DNA of 64,000 nt from Methanomicrobiales archaeon HGW-Methanomicrobiales-3. GTDB lineage: Archaea > Halobacteriota > Methanomicrobia > Methanomicrobiales > Methanospirillaceae. Of the stretch, positions 8,415 through 16,477 are shown one piece after another. The notes under the pieces were generated by a model that was not told the origin of the DNA, searched no databases, and saw nothing but the letters and a program-made list of their open reading frames with translations. Each line of letters begins with the position of its first letter. Position 1 is the first letter of the stretch. Position numbers and translations under genes: made by a program. Where the stretch lies: NCBI GenBank assembly GCA_002839605.1, contig PGYK01000001.1, positions 429,106 through 493,105 of the forward strand. Direction: 5' to 3'.

Positions 8415-8945
8415 ATGTATAGGGTTTTTACAGTGCCGGGCCACATTCGCATAGTCAACGATCCCGTAGAGCTTGTTCCTCTCCTGATGACGTTCAACGA
8501 CCCCATGTACAAAAAGGTCTACGAACTATTGAACAAATCCTGGATGACCGAAGAAGAGGTCCAGGCGCAGGTGCAGGACGACAATTTGCCGGTCTGTATC
8601 CAGATCTTGAAAAAAGGCAACCTGGTGGAGGAGCAGTGGCGGATGCCAAAGCCCGGCAAGAAACCGGAAAAAGAGTTCCGCGCCACGTACAATAAGTTCC
8701 GGGCAAACTTCCAGTGTAACCTCTCCGACCTCTCCGATATCCTCTACCTCTCGCTCTCCAATGACGAGAATCTCAGAGAAGTCGTGGAGAACATTGAGGA
8801 GGAACTCGGGAAGGGGAACAGTTCAATCAACGACCTCTCCCGGAAATTCAGTGTCAGCCCCGTCTTTGTCAAGGGGCTTGCCAAGAGAATCCCCCACATG
8901 GATGTGAAGGGCCAGGGATTGGTGCTGCTTGACACAGGGCGGTAA
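8415..8945 (+). CDS. Winged-helix transcriptional regulator, archaeal COG1777/ArsR-like type
   Basis: 176 residues from ATG 8415. The GTG at 8433 is an alternative that fits a leaderless transcript, because ATATATGTATA sits around 8410-8420. An N-terminal winged helix (VNDPVELVPLLMTF, then VYELLNKSWMTEEEV) is followed by a C-terminal effector-like region. Similar archaeal regulators precede a second regulator and helicase, as here. It is divergent from hypF with only 39 bases between the two ATGs. Its stop lies 17 bases inside the next gene, so they are co-translated. Target genes are unknown. Confidence 0.8.
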   Translation: MYRVFTVPGHIRIVNDPVELVPLLMTFNDPMYKKVYELLNKSWMTEEEVQAQVQDDNLPVCIQILKKGNLVEEQWRMPKPGKKPEKEFRATYNKFRANFQCNLSDLSDILYLSLSNDENLREVVENIEEELGKGNSSINDLSRKFSVSPVFVKGLAKRIPHMDVKGQGLVLLDTGR

Positions 8946-9738
8946 GGATCCCCACTACTCAATTCTGCGCAGCAAGCGCGAGGTCTCCCGGCTCCAGATC
9001 CTGGTGGAAATAGCCGAGCACCAGCCGGCCGTCCGCCAGCAGGAGATCGCCGGGAAGCTGGGGGTGACCCCGCAGGCCATCTCGGAATATATCCGCGAAC
9101 TGGTCGAGGAGGGGATGGTCTCGGCAAGCGGCCGGGGCAACTACGAGGTCACGAAATCCGGTATCGAGTGGGTGCTCGAGAACGCCGAGTCGCTTGAATC
9201 GTATGCACGGCACATAAGGCGCGACATCATCCAGCAGGTTTCGGTCTGGACGGCTCTTGCGGCAGAGAGTTTAAAGACCGGTGACGAAGTCGGGGTGTAC
9301 ATGAAGGACGGTTTCCTCTATGCCGGTAAAGCTCCCCTTGCGGCAACGGGGACGTGCATTTCCGATGCAAAGGCTGGCGAGGACGTGGGGATTGCCCGGC
9401 TCAACGGGATCATCGAGCATACGGAAGGAAAGATCCATGTCTGCAAGGTGCCCCGGATCCAGAGCGGAGGTTCCCGCCGTGTCAGGAAAAAAGATTTGCT
9501 GGAAGTCTGTAACGGGGCCGGGATGGTTGCGGCTGTGGGTCTTGAAGCCTATATTGCCCTGAATGCTGCCGGCCGGAAGCCCGACATGTTCTTTGGCGCC
9601 CGCGAAGGGGTTATCGAGGCAGCATTCCACGGGCTTGACTGTGCGATCGTGATCGTGGACGAGGAGTTCACGGACTTTTTGAAACGGCTCGAGAGCGTGC
9701 ACCTCCCGTACGTGATCCACGACCTGATCGCACCATGA
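8929..9738 (+). CDS. Winged-helix regulator with ligand-domain-like C-terminus (archaeal COG1497 type)
   Basis: 269 residues. The N-terminal helix-turn-helix is clear: ILVEIAEHQPAVRQQEIAGK then LGVTPQAISEYIRELVEEG, MarR-like. Residues ~100-269 form a separate alpha/beta domain with DEVGVYMKDGFLYAG and a C-terminal DCAIVIVDEEFTDFL. It starts at TTG 8929 inside the preceding regulator gene and its TGA overlaps the ATG of the helicase by four bases. This gives a tight three-gene operon (regulator-regulator-helicase) and suggests control of, or cooperation with, the helicase. Confidence 0.82.
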   Translation: MTQGGKDPHYSILRSKREVSRLQILVEIAEHQPAVRQQEIAGKLGVTPQAISEYIRELVEEGMVSASGRGNYEVTKSGIEWVLENAESLESYARHIRRDIIQQVSVWTALAAESLKTGDEVGVYMKDGFLYAGKAPLAATGTCISDAKAGEDVGIARLNGIIEHTEGKIHVCKVPRIQSGGSRRVRKKDLLEVCNGAGMVAAVGLEAYIALNAAGRKPDMFFGAREGVIEAAFHGLDCAIVIVDEEFTDFLKRLESVHLPYVIHDLIAP

Positions 9739-11849
9739 AGATCCTCATCCAGCCCCAGAAAACCGGAAGTTACAAGCTGATCTATTACGATGGCCGGAAT
9801 ACCCGGGGGTCCGGTTTTGTGGAACTCTCGGAAACGCCGCGGGGACCCCGGCCCACCAAGTACCGGGTGAAGTGGGGAACCAAAAAAGAGTACCGCCATA
9901 CACCTTCTAAAGATCTCATAGCAAACCTCCGCGAGTCCGAAGTGCTGATGGTGAAACGCGACCAGCCGTTCGAGACGTTCCTTGCCGATTTCCAGGTGCG
10001 GGCGGGTACCGTCCGGGCCTGCCGGATGTGCCTGCTGGATGATCGCGTAACCGAATTGTCTGAAGAGAACACCGTGCAGTTCGGCAAAGGCGAGCGCATC
10101 TGTCTTGACTGCGGCAGGCGCGAGCTCAGGCGCGAGGTTGCGCATATCGGCAGGCTCGGCCGGGACGGTATCGCGCACCTTGAGAGCCTTCTTCTCCAGT
10201 TCCGGAACCTTGACCGGGTTCTTGCGATGCTCCTGCCCGAGAAGATGACGATGGCGGCTGCCCTCTTCGACAAGCTTGAGGCGCACCCGGTGATGAAGAC
10301 GGCGCCCATAAACGAGCTGCCGCTGCCCCGCCAGTTCGTGGATTGCTGCGGGGTTACCCAGCTGATGCCGGCCCAGCAGCTGGCAGTCGAGGCCGGCCTC
10401 TTACAGGGAAAAGACCTGCTCGTTGTTGCAGCAACCGCGAGCGGCAAGACGTTCATCGGCGAGATGGCGGGGCTCAAGAACTATGTTGAAGGCCGGGGAA
10501 GGACGCTCTTTTTAGTCCCGCTGGTTGCCCTTGCCAACCAGAAGTACGAGCGGTTCACGGATCGCTACGGGAAACTCGCAAAGACCGGGCTCCTCACGGG
10601 TGTGAGCCGGTTGAACCTGCCTGAGACCCGGAAGGTTGCCGAGCGAAGCCCGCAGGCCCCGATCATTGTCGGCACGTACGAGGGGGTGGACAACATGATC
10701 CGTCGGGGCGAGAAGATGAAAAACATCGCAACGGTGGTCATCGATGAGGTGCAGATGCTCGAGGACAAGGACCGGGGTCACCGTCTCGACGGGATGATCG
10801 CCCGGCTGAAGTATCTCTGCCCGCAGGCGCAGTTCCTCTACCTGTCAGCAACCATCGGCTCGCCCAAGGTGCTTGCCAAAAAACTCAACTGCACGCTGGT
10901 CCAGTATGCCGAGCGGCCGGTTGGTCTTGAGCGGTATCTGATCTTCTCGGAACGAAAAGAGAAGATCCCGACCATCAAGCAGATGACAACCGAGGAATAC
11001 AAGCGTACCTCGACCAAGGGATACCGGGGCCAGACAATCATCTTCACCAACGCCCGGACCCGGTGCCACACGATCGCCGAGGCGCTCGGCCAGCGGGCGG
11101 CAGCCTACCATGCCGGCCTTACGGCGCTGGAACGGCGGGATGTGGAGAGCCGGTTTTCGGGCGGGAAACTGATGGCCGTGGTCACGACCGCAGCGCTCGG
11201 GGCCGGGGTGGATTTCCCGGCATCGCAGGTGATCTTTGATGCGCTTGCGATGGGCCGGGACTGGCTGAGTGTCCAGGAGTTCAACCAGATGGCGGGGCGT
11301 GCGGGCCGGCCGGACTTCCATGACCTTGGGCGGGTCGTGATCCTTGCCGAGCCTGGCGGGAGTTACTCGCGGGAGAATCCGGGAACCGAGGAGGAGATTG
11401 CAATCCGGCTCCTCAAGGGCCAGATGGAGGAAGTGGCGCCGGTCCACGACTTCGAAGCCAGCTCGGAAGAGTACGTGGCAAATGCGGTTGCCTGCGATGG
11501 GGAAGAAGCGGAGATCAACCGGATCACCGGCATGATGGTCGGGAGCATGGAGCCGGTCCTTCCCGACCTCGTTGCCCACCAGCTCGTGGAGAAGAAGGGA
11601 ACAAAGCTCGTCATGAGCCCGCTTGCACGAGTGATGGCCGAACATTTCATCGGCATGGAGCGGCTCCTTGAGATCGTCCGGCTCACAAAAGTGATGAAGG
11701 AGCCGATCGATATCATCGCGGAACTCGAGAGCGAGGACGTCCACAAGGATAAGAACGATCCCAAAGCAAAAGGCAGCAAGCCGGGCGCCTCCTTAAAGGA
11801 GCCGGAAAAAGGCACCGGACAGAAGCAGAAAAAGAAGCGGAAACGATAG
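9735..11849 (+). CDS. Archaea-specific superfamily II DEAD/DEAH-type helicase (COG1202 type)
   Basis: 704 residues. A zinc knuckle at C96/C99 and C123/C126 precedes the motor. Walker A is ATASGKT (233-239), motif II is DEVQ, motif III is SAT, and motif VI is QMAGRAGR, so all ATPase motifs are intact. The last ~45 residues are very rich in Lys (KKKRKR end), probably a nucleic-acid-binding tail. Related to Hel308/Ski2 enzymes but of a type confined to Archaea. The nucleic-acid substrate is not established. The ATG overlaps the upstream regulator stop (ATGA). Confidence 0.92.
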   Translation: MKILIQPQKTGSYKLIYYDGRNTRGSGFVELSETPRGPRPTKYRVKWGTKKEYRHTPSKDLIANLRESEVLMVKRDQPFETFLADFQVRAGTVRACRMCLLDDRVTELSEENTVQFGKGERICLDCGRRELRREVAHIGRLGRDGIAHLESLLLQFRNLDRVLAMLLPEKMTMAAALFDKLEAHPVMKTAPINELPLPRQFVDCCGVTQLMPAQQLAVEAGLLQGKDLLVVAATASGKTFIGEMAGLKNYVEGRGRTLFLVPLVALANQKYERFTDRYGKLAKTGLLTGVSRLNLPETRKVAERSPQAPIIVGTYEGVDNMIRRGEKMKNIATVVIDEVQMLEDKDRGHRLDGMIARLKYLCPQAQFLYLSATIGSPKVLAKKLNCTLVQYAERPVGLERYLIFSERKEKIPTIKQMTTEEYKRTSTKGYRGQTIIFTNARTRCHTIAEALGQRAAAYHAGLTALERRDVESRFSGGKLMAVVTTAALGAGVDFPASQVIFDALAMGRDWLSVQEFNQMAGRAGRPDFHDLGRVVILAEPGGSYSRENPGTEEEIAIRLLKGQMEEVAPVHDFEASSEEYVANAVACDGEEAEINRITGMMVGSMEPVLPDLVAHQLVEKKGTKLVMSPLARVMAEHFIGMERLLEIVRLTKVMKEPIDIIAELESEDVHKDKNDPKAKGSKPGASLKEPEKGTGQKQKKKRKR

Positions 11850-11861
11850 TATCCGGACGGG

Positions 11862-11876
11862 CCTGAAATTTTCAGG
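11862..11876. repeat. Perfect 15-base palindrome downstream of the helicase
   Basis: CCTGAAA, central T, TTTCAGG. It lies 13 bases after the helicase stop, in the AT-rich gap before the small gene at 12000. No T run follows, so a terminator role is doubtful; it could be a regulator site. Confidence 0.4.
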
Positions 11877-11969
11877 ATGGGAATTCCTGATAAATCTGTT
11901 CAAAATCCTCTAAAATACTCTTTATTTACTATTCAAAATTAATATATTGGATTTCCCGGCAACAATGCT

Positions 11970-11977
11970 TTTATACG
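11970..11977 (+). promoter_or_regulatory. TATA element of the small gene at 12000
   Basis: TTTATACG ends 23 bases before the ATG, the spacing of a leaderless archaeal promoter. The surrounding 11880-11960 stretch is strongly AT-rich. Confidence 0.5.
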
Positions 11978-11999
11978 AAAATTGGATCCACTAATATTC

Positions 12000-12206
12000 A
12001 TGGAAGCTGCAGAAGACCAGGACATCCAGGTCAGGCGCGATCTCGCCAACCTGACCCGGGCCCTCAAAAAGGACGATCTCAACCCGGACGTCATGTTTGC
12101 CGGGTCCCGCGGGATCCGGTCCTGCACGCCGCAGATTGGGACGACTTCGAAGTCCAGTGTTTCCGTGAGCGAGCGCTTAAAGCGTGTCCGGCTCCCCACT
12201 GAATAA
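12000..12206 (+). CDS. Small hypothetical protein, 68 residues
   Basis: ATG at 12000, TAA at 12204. The product is hydrophilic with an N-terminal helix (EAAEDQDIQVRRDLANLTRA) and a Ser/Arg-rich second half (GTTSKSSVSVSERLKRVRL). A well-placed TATA box and the normal GC-rich codon use support it as real. It ends 16 bases from the convergent methyltransferase-like gene, with a T-run between them. I do not recognise the family. The region after MFAGSRGIRSCTPQIG has a domain-linker look. Confidence 0.55.
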   Translation: MEAAEDQDIQVRRDLANLTRALKKDDLNPDVMFAGSRGIRSCTPQIGTTSKSSVSVSERLKRVRLPTE

Positions 12207-12222
12207 TTCTCTTTTTTTAACG

Positions 12223-13059
12223 TTATTCCGGCAGCGCCCGGCACACCCAGATGTCATAGATCGGGTCGGCAGGATTTTCTTTAATCTCGATCTTCCGGCC
12301 CAGTTCCTCCCCCCATGATCTGATGAGGTTTGCCTCGGGTTCTGTCCCGACCGTGATGAGGGACTCTTTTGTCACCGCGAAGAGTTCGCCCACGATCTGC
12401 TGCCACATATCTTCCGAGAAGGTGTTGATCTCGCCCATCATGATCCCGATGCCCTTTGGCACGGGTTCGATGTAGTGCGAGGTTTTCATGGCATCGAGCC
12501 ACATCGTCTCTTCCGGCAGGAGACGGCCGGTGGCAAGACCAAGGGAGAGGAGGGTCTCGTCATTGTCATACGAGAGCGGGGCGAACCCAAGATCCCGCAA
12601 TACGAGCGAGCCGACACCGGAGCCGCAGCAGGCATCGATGCAGGTCTCGCCATTCCCTTCCTTCCAGAAACTGCTGATGAGCCGGGTGAGGATCTCCCGC
12701 CGCCTGGGATTGAGGTCCTCGATGGATGGCGGCACTTCTGCTTTCAGCGCAAGGCTGAAGTATTCCCGTGCTGCCGCTGCCCACTCCGCCCGGTCTGCCT
12801 GGTAGATCTCGCCGCTGACATTCTCGAACTTCTCGATGAGGGCCGCGGTCGGGTTCCGGCAGAGGAAAGATCCGGCCACCCAGCCGTTGCCGTTGTTGAA
12901 CGCGAGGGCGAGGGGGTCGTCTTTCTCGTCAATCAGGAGCCGGCCTTCGTCTGCTGCGGCAAGTGCAAGCGTTGCATTGTACCGCGGATCGGGAAGCATT
13001 GCAAACTGCGGCTCGACAAAGACAATATCGTTTGTTTCAAGGATTTCTGCTGCTCTCAT
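12223..13059 (-). CDS. SAM-dependent methyltransferase-like protein
   Basis: 278 residues. The first ~110 residues have no clear family. From ~140 a Rossmann-type methyltransferase core appears, with motif I CIDACCGSGVGSL and the acidic SYDND at the end of strand 2. C-terminal strands follow (GIGIMMGEINTF, ESLITVGTEPE). The substrate is unknown. Its ATG overlaps the stop of the upstream bactofilin-like gene (ATGA at 13056-13059), so the two are translationally coupled, perhaps because it modifies a cell-surface or polar-lipid component made nearby. That last point is inference. Confidence 0.72.
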   Translation of the reverse strand: MRAAEILETNDIVFVEPQFAMLPDPRYNATLALAAADEGRLLIDEKDDPLALAFNNGNGWVAGSFLCRNPTAALIEKFENVSGEIYQADRAEWAAAAREYFSLALKAEVPPSIEDLNPRRREILTRLISSFWKEGNGETCIDACCGSGVGSLVLRDLGFAPLSYDNDETLLSLGLATGRLLPEETMWLDAMKTSHYIEPVPKGIGIMMGEINTFSEDMWQQIVGELFAVTKESLITVGTEPEANLIRSWGEELGRKIEIKENPADPIYDIWVCRALPE

Positions 13060-13901
13060 GATCCACGCTCGATCCGGAGGCCGTGCGGCGCCTCGATGGT
13101 CCCGTCAACTTTTGCATCCTCGTGGAGGATTATGGATTTGGCTTTCACGTTGCCAAGGATGTGGGCGCCTTTCCTGATGCGGACGGTAGATCCACTCTCC
13201 ACGTTCCCGTGCACCGTCACGCCGCTGACAACGGTTATCTGGTTCTTTGCCCGGAGGCTGCCGAAGATGACGCTGTCCGCCTGCACATCGATCGATCCTG
13301 CCCGGATGTTGCCGTGCAATCGGCAGTTCTTCCCGATCTTCATGGTCGAGGGGACGGAGAAGAGCTTCATGTTCAGTTTCGAGCGGGCGGGGATCATGAG
13401 CGGGATCTCAGGCTTGCCTTCGTCTTCTGAAAAGAGGTCGTCGATGATCCGGTCGAGTTCCTTCTCGCTCTCGATGTGGAGGAGGGTCATTAAGTAGATG
13501 ATGATGAACATGAAGACCGGCATCGGGTTCCGGACCTCGATGTTGCCTTTGGCCTCGAATCCTTCTTTGATCTCGACCTTCTCTCCGATGTCAAGTGCCC
13601 CGTTCACCGAGAGTTTGCCGGCAATTTTGACGCCCTCCCCGATATAGGCGTCCTCTTTTGCGATCACATCGCTGCCGATCTCGCACCAGTTCCCAATCCG
13701 GGCATCGCCGTTTGCCCAGACGTACTCGCGGATCTTCGAGGACTCGCCCACGTACACGTCAGCGCCCCGGAGCCCGTAATCGATCTGGCAGAATTCGCCG
13801 ACTACGATGTTCCGGTCGGTCTTGATGCTGTGCTCCTGTAATTCTGTCCCGTCAGGAAGGAGACAGTGCCGGTGCCAGTTTTTCACGGATCGTTCTTTCA
13901 T
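13056..13901 (-). CDS. Bactofilin-like/polymer-forming beta-helix protein with a central membrane segment
   Basis: 281 residues from the ATG at 13901, chosen because GGAG lies five bases upstream; a TTG 33 bases further out is less likely. Two blocks of left-handed or bactofilin-type beta-helix repeats are visible: ~30-130 (GEFCQIDYG, ESSKIREYV, GDARIGNWCEI) and ~185-281 (GKNCRLHGNIRAGSI, SGVTVHGNVESGS). Between them, residues ~127-143 (PVFMFIIIYLMTLLHI) are strongly hydrophobic. Such proteins polymerise into filaments or membrane-bound scaffolds in bacteria; role here unknown. It lies 22 bases after apgM and is coupled to the methyltransferase-like gene. Confidence 0.75.
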   Translation of the reverse strand: MKERSVKNWHRHCLLPDGTELQEHSIKTDRNIVVGEFCQIDYGLRGADVYVGESSKIREYVWANGDARIGNWCEIGSDVIAKEDAYIGEGVKIAGKLSVNGALDIGEKVEIKEGFEAKGNIEVRNPMPVFMFIIIYLMTLLHIESEKELDRIIDDLFSEDEGKPEIPLMIPARSKLNMKLFSVPSTMKIGKNCRLHGNIRAGSIDVQADSVIFGSLRAKNQITVVSGVTVHGNVESGSTVRIRKGAHILGNVKAKSIILHEDAKVDGTIEAPHGLRIERGS

Positions 13902-13923
13902 GTGGTCTCCAGTCCCTTCGCCG

Positions 13924-15159
13924 TCAGGCGCCAAACTTGTGCGATCTGTTGATGAGGTCGAGTGCTATCGGGAGCAGGTCAACGCCCCGGATTCGCAGGA
14001 GCCCGCCCTTAGCGCAACTGCATTCATCGTACCGGACAACGTCGTCCATCCGGACCCCGTCTCCCCGGATCAGGACCGGCACCGGGTCGGCGGAGTGGTC
14101 CTTGATGCAGCAGGGGGTCGAATGGTCGCCTGTTATGATGATGATGGTGTCCGTCAGCCCGAGCAGGGGTTCGAGGAGCGGATCGATCTTCTCGATGAAG
14201 GCTTTCTTCTGCTCAGAGAGTCCGTCATGACCGGACTCATCGGCACCCTTGATGTTCATGAGAACGAAGTCTTTGGTCCTGAGCTCGTTCATCGCCGCCG
14301 CGATCTTGCCGGTGACATTGCTGTTCTGGGATCCGGTGGCCCCCTCAACCTCGATGTGCGGGAGACTGACTGCCCTGCCGATCCCCGTGATGAGGCTTGC
14401 TGCCGAGATGACGGACCCGTTAAGGCCGTACTTTGTCGCGAACGGCTCGAAAATTCCCATCTCTCCTGCCCCTCGCATCAGGACGATGTTGGCCGGGCCG
14501 AGCCCTTTTTCGAGACGCTCTTTGTTGACCGGGTGATCAAAGAGGATCTTTTTTGACTGTGCCACGAACTCGTTGCAGACTGCCGCGGTCCTGTCCTCCT
14601 TCTCTCCAGCCCGGAGTGCTTTGACCGTGAGCGGGGCAACCCCGTCCTTCTTCGGGTCGTTTGAGGAGACGCAGTGGGAGAGTCCCTCGCCTTTCAGGGC
14701 AAGGGCTGCCCGGTGGCCGGCGCCGGACCGGAAGACAAACTCAACGCCGAACTTCGAGAGGTCCACACCGTCCTGGATCGCCTGCGAGAGCGCATCGGTG
14801 TCGTGGATCCTGCCTGCCCGGCGATCGGTGACCCGGCCCTGCGGGTCAATGGTTGCATAATTGCAGCGGAACCCGATCATGCCGGGCTCCATGTGGATGC
14901 CGGTTCCTTCGCATTCGAGCGGCCCCCGGCCGGTATAGTACGTGTAGGGGTCATAGCCGAGAAGGGCGAGGTGGGCGGTGTCGGATCCCGGGCGGACACC
15001 GGGCGCGATGGTGTCCATGATCCCGCAGATCCCTTCGGCAGCAAGCTTGTCGAGGACGGGTTTTTTTGCCGCAGTAAGCGGCGTTGCGCCCCCGAGTGAC
15101 GGGCAGGGTCGGTCGGAGATCCCGTCAAGAACGAGGAGAAGGATCTTACATGCGGTCAT
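13924..15159 (-). CDS. apgM: Cofactor-independent phosphoglycerate mutase, archaeal type
   Basis: 411 residues from the ATG at 15159, which gives the family N-terminus KILLLVLDGISDRP; a further upstream ATG (15207) would add 16 non-homologous residues. The alkaline-phosphatase-like metal site is seen in VLDG and in GDHSTPC near the C-terminus, with SDTAHLALLGYDP in between. It interconverts 2- and 3-phosphoglycerate in gluconeogenesis and glycolysis, next to enolase in the pathway (eno is at 41938). ATATTA about 28 bases before the ATG fits a leaderless promoter. First gene of a three-gene operon. Confidence 0.94.
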   Translation of the reverse strand: MTACKILLLVLDGISDRPCPSLGGATPLTAAKKPVLDKLAAEGICGIMDTIAPGVRPGSDTAHLALLGYDPYTYYTGRGPLECEGTGIHMEPGMIGFRCNYATIDPQGRVTDRRAGRIHDTDALSQAIQDGVDLSKFGVEFVFRSGAGHRAALALKGEGLSHCVSSNDPKKDGVAPLTVKALRAGEKEDRTAAVCNEFVAQSKKILFDHPVNKERLEKGLGPANIVLMRGAGEMGIFEPFATKYGLNGSVISAASLITGIGRAVSLPHIEVEGATGSQNSNVTGKIAAAMNELRTKDFVLMNIKGADESGHDGLSEQKKAFIEKIDPLLEPLLGLTDTIIIITGDHSTPCCIKDHSADPVPVLIRGDGVRMDDVVRYDECSCAKGGLLRIRGVDLLPIALDLINRSHKFGA

Positions 15160-15257
15160 TGGTATGGAATGGTTGGGCGGCGGGGGTAATATGGTTTCTT
15201 GGTGCATGGGGGGAATCCGGGTCGTGGATGGAAGATATGCAGGTGAAGATACCGGTT

Positions 15258-15662
15258 TTAATAGCGTGAACGATGTGAAAGGAACTCTGCCGGGGTCATG
15301 ACAATTGCCCCGGACTCCCTGAAATGCCGGGTATTGCCGGTCACGACGGGCACCTGTGCATGGAGGGCAACCTCGATGAACGGGAGATCACCGGGATCCG
15401 GGACCGTGCAGGCAACCGGCAGGGGGGGAATAAACACGCCTTCCCGCTGGATGAATGTCAGGATCTCATCCACGCTCTCGACAGGAAATGCGAATTTTTT
15501 CCGGTGCAGGACAGCATCGTACTCGTCAAAGATTCGCGTATCGAGGATAACGGTGACGCTTCCGTTGATGACAAGGTTGAGTACCGCAGCGGGAGGCCCA
15601 TGCGATGAGAGCATGCCGGATACGAGTACGTTGGTGTCGAGGACGATCTCTGTTTTGTCCGT
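15258..15662 (-). CDS. PIN-domain ribonuclease toxin (VapC-like); start codon unclear
   Basis: The PIN fold begins at EIVLDTNVLVSG, with the first acidic active-site residue in LDTN. It continues with TRIFDEY (second acid), DPGDLPFIEVAL and the closing VVTGNTRHF. The frame holds about 134 residues from the end of the antitoxin, typical PIN length. No ATG, GTG or TTG lies between the antitoxin stop and the core: the nearest in-frame candidates are an ACG at 15662, or TTG at 15761 inside the antitoxin gene. The start given is therefore a guess. By family it cleaves tRNA or mRNA and is neutralised by the upstream antitoxin. Confidence 0.75.
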   Translation of the reverse strand, partial: TDKTEIVLDTNVLVSGMLSSHGPPAAVLNLVINGSVTVILDTRIFDEYDAVLHRKKFAFPVESVDEILTFIQREGVFIPPLPVACTVPDPGDLPFIEVALHAQVPVVTGNTRHFRESGAIVMTPAEFLSHRSRY

Positions 15663-15663
15663 G

Positions 15664-15939
15664 TTATCGCCCCGTGCGAACCTTCCGGATCTCCGCGTCG
15701 ATCTCTTGATCCGGCAGGGAATCGAGACCGCTTTTGTGGGACTGCATCCGGATCTTTTCAAGTGCGGATGCGGCTCGTGCTCTCCGCACGGAAGCAAGCG
15801 TCTCTTCAAGATCCTCTCCCACAGCAACAACGATCGCCCGCGGTTTTCCGTTTACCGTAATCACTGCTTCGTCCCCTTCCCGCACTTCCCAGAGGCGGGC
15901 AGGGTTGGAACGGATCTCACGGCTTGAAATAAATCTCAT
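15664..15939 (-). CDS. Phd/RelB-type antitoxin of the PIN toxin
   Basis: 91 residues. The N-terminal MRFISSREIRSNPARLWEV and GDEAVITVNGKPRAIVV form the DNA-binding half of Phd/YefM-type antitoxins. The C-terminal half is a charged helix that would wrap the toxin. It lies directly upstream of the PIN gene in the same direction, the standard antitoxin-first order. It would repress its own promoter, probably in 15940-16000. The palindromes of the operator are not obvious. Confidence 0.82.
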   Translation of the reverse strand: MRFISSREIRSNPARLWEVREGDEAVITVNGKPRAIVVAVGEDLEETLASVRRARAASALEKIRMQSHKSGLDSLPDQEIDAEIRKVRTGR

Positions 15940-16047
15940 GGTGCGGCTCCTGACGTGTCCTGCATTAGATCATGCATTATGTGGGCATAATGGTTGCGAT
16001 GACGTTTGCGAATCCTTCATGGTGACATCCACCTTTTACGAGAGGAA

Positions 16048-16066
16048 GGGGGTTGTTTTTACCCCC
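16048..16066. repeat. Stem-loop with GGGGGT/ACCCCC arms
   Basis: Six-pair stem (16048-16053 with 16061-16066) over TGTTTTT. Intergenic, function unknown. Confidence 0.5.
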
Positions 16067-16372
16067 TCCGATTGGAGAGATCCCCTGATTTCCCATGAAT
16101 CGTGCCAGACACGGCGAAGTGGTTGACCGGTGGGAATCGCTCGTATGCACATTTCGGATCCGGAATCGATCCTGCAATACAGCGTGGGGGGATTTTCAAC
16201 GCGGACAAACCGTGAGTTTTTTGTTTGTCACGTTGCCCTGTATTTTCCATTGCTCGTCAGATCCCGGAAAAAATTTCAATCGACCCCTCTCACCCCGCTT
16301 AAAATTTTTTGATCGACCCCTGCAGGATCAGCCGACCAGCTCACGCCGGAGGCCGGGAAAAATTGTAGGTTG

Positions 16373-16439
16373 TACACCGGTTTTGTTGGTTAATTATCCT
16401 ACAATCGCTTCATCAATTAACAACCTGTTATTGCGATTG
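16373..16439. repeat. Overlapping inverted repeats near the 3' end of the MFS gene
   Basis: TTGTAGG (16373-16379) pairs with CCTACAA (16398-16404). CAATCGC (16402-16408) pairs with GCGATTG (16433-16439). GTTAATT near 16389 pairs with AATTAAC near 16415. The alternatives are mutually exclusive, so this could be a terminator region for the minus-strand MFS gene or a protein-binding site. Confidence 0.45.
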
Positions 16440-16477
16440 AAAAAAAGTTCAGCAGGGTCCGGCCATGCGGCCCCCGC

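Larger units (their letters stand above)
15940..16477. other. Noncoding spacer with hairpins and a short direct repeat
   Basis: No credible gene on either strand. It holds a GGGGGT/ACCCCC hairpin (16048-16066) and two copies of ATCGACCCCT about 40 bases apart, followed by overlapping inverted repeats (16373-16439) beside the end of the MFS gene. The promoter of the antitoxin must lie near its left end. Composition is more AT-rich than the flanking genes. Confidence 0.6.

Noticed and set aside
10845..11744. 299-codon minus-strand open frame inside the helicase gene
   Set aside because: Shadow of the helicase reading frame.
11939..12244. Minus-strand 101-codon frame opposite the small gene at 12000
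   Set aside because: The plus-strand frame has a TATA box at leaderless distance, whereas this one has no promoter or ribosome-binding site and overlaps the methyltransferase-like gene end.
12475..13497. 340-codon open frame on the plus strand opposite the methyltransferase-like and bactofilin-like genes
   Set aside because: Antisense to two well-supported coupled genes; composition is that of a GC-rich shadow frame with no domain signal.
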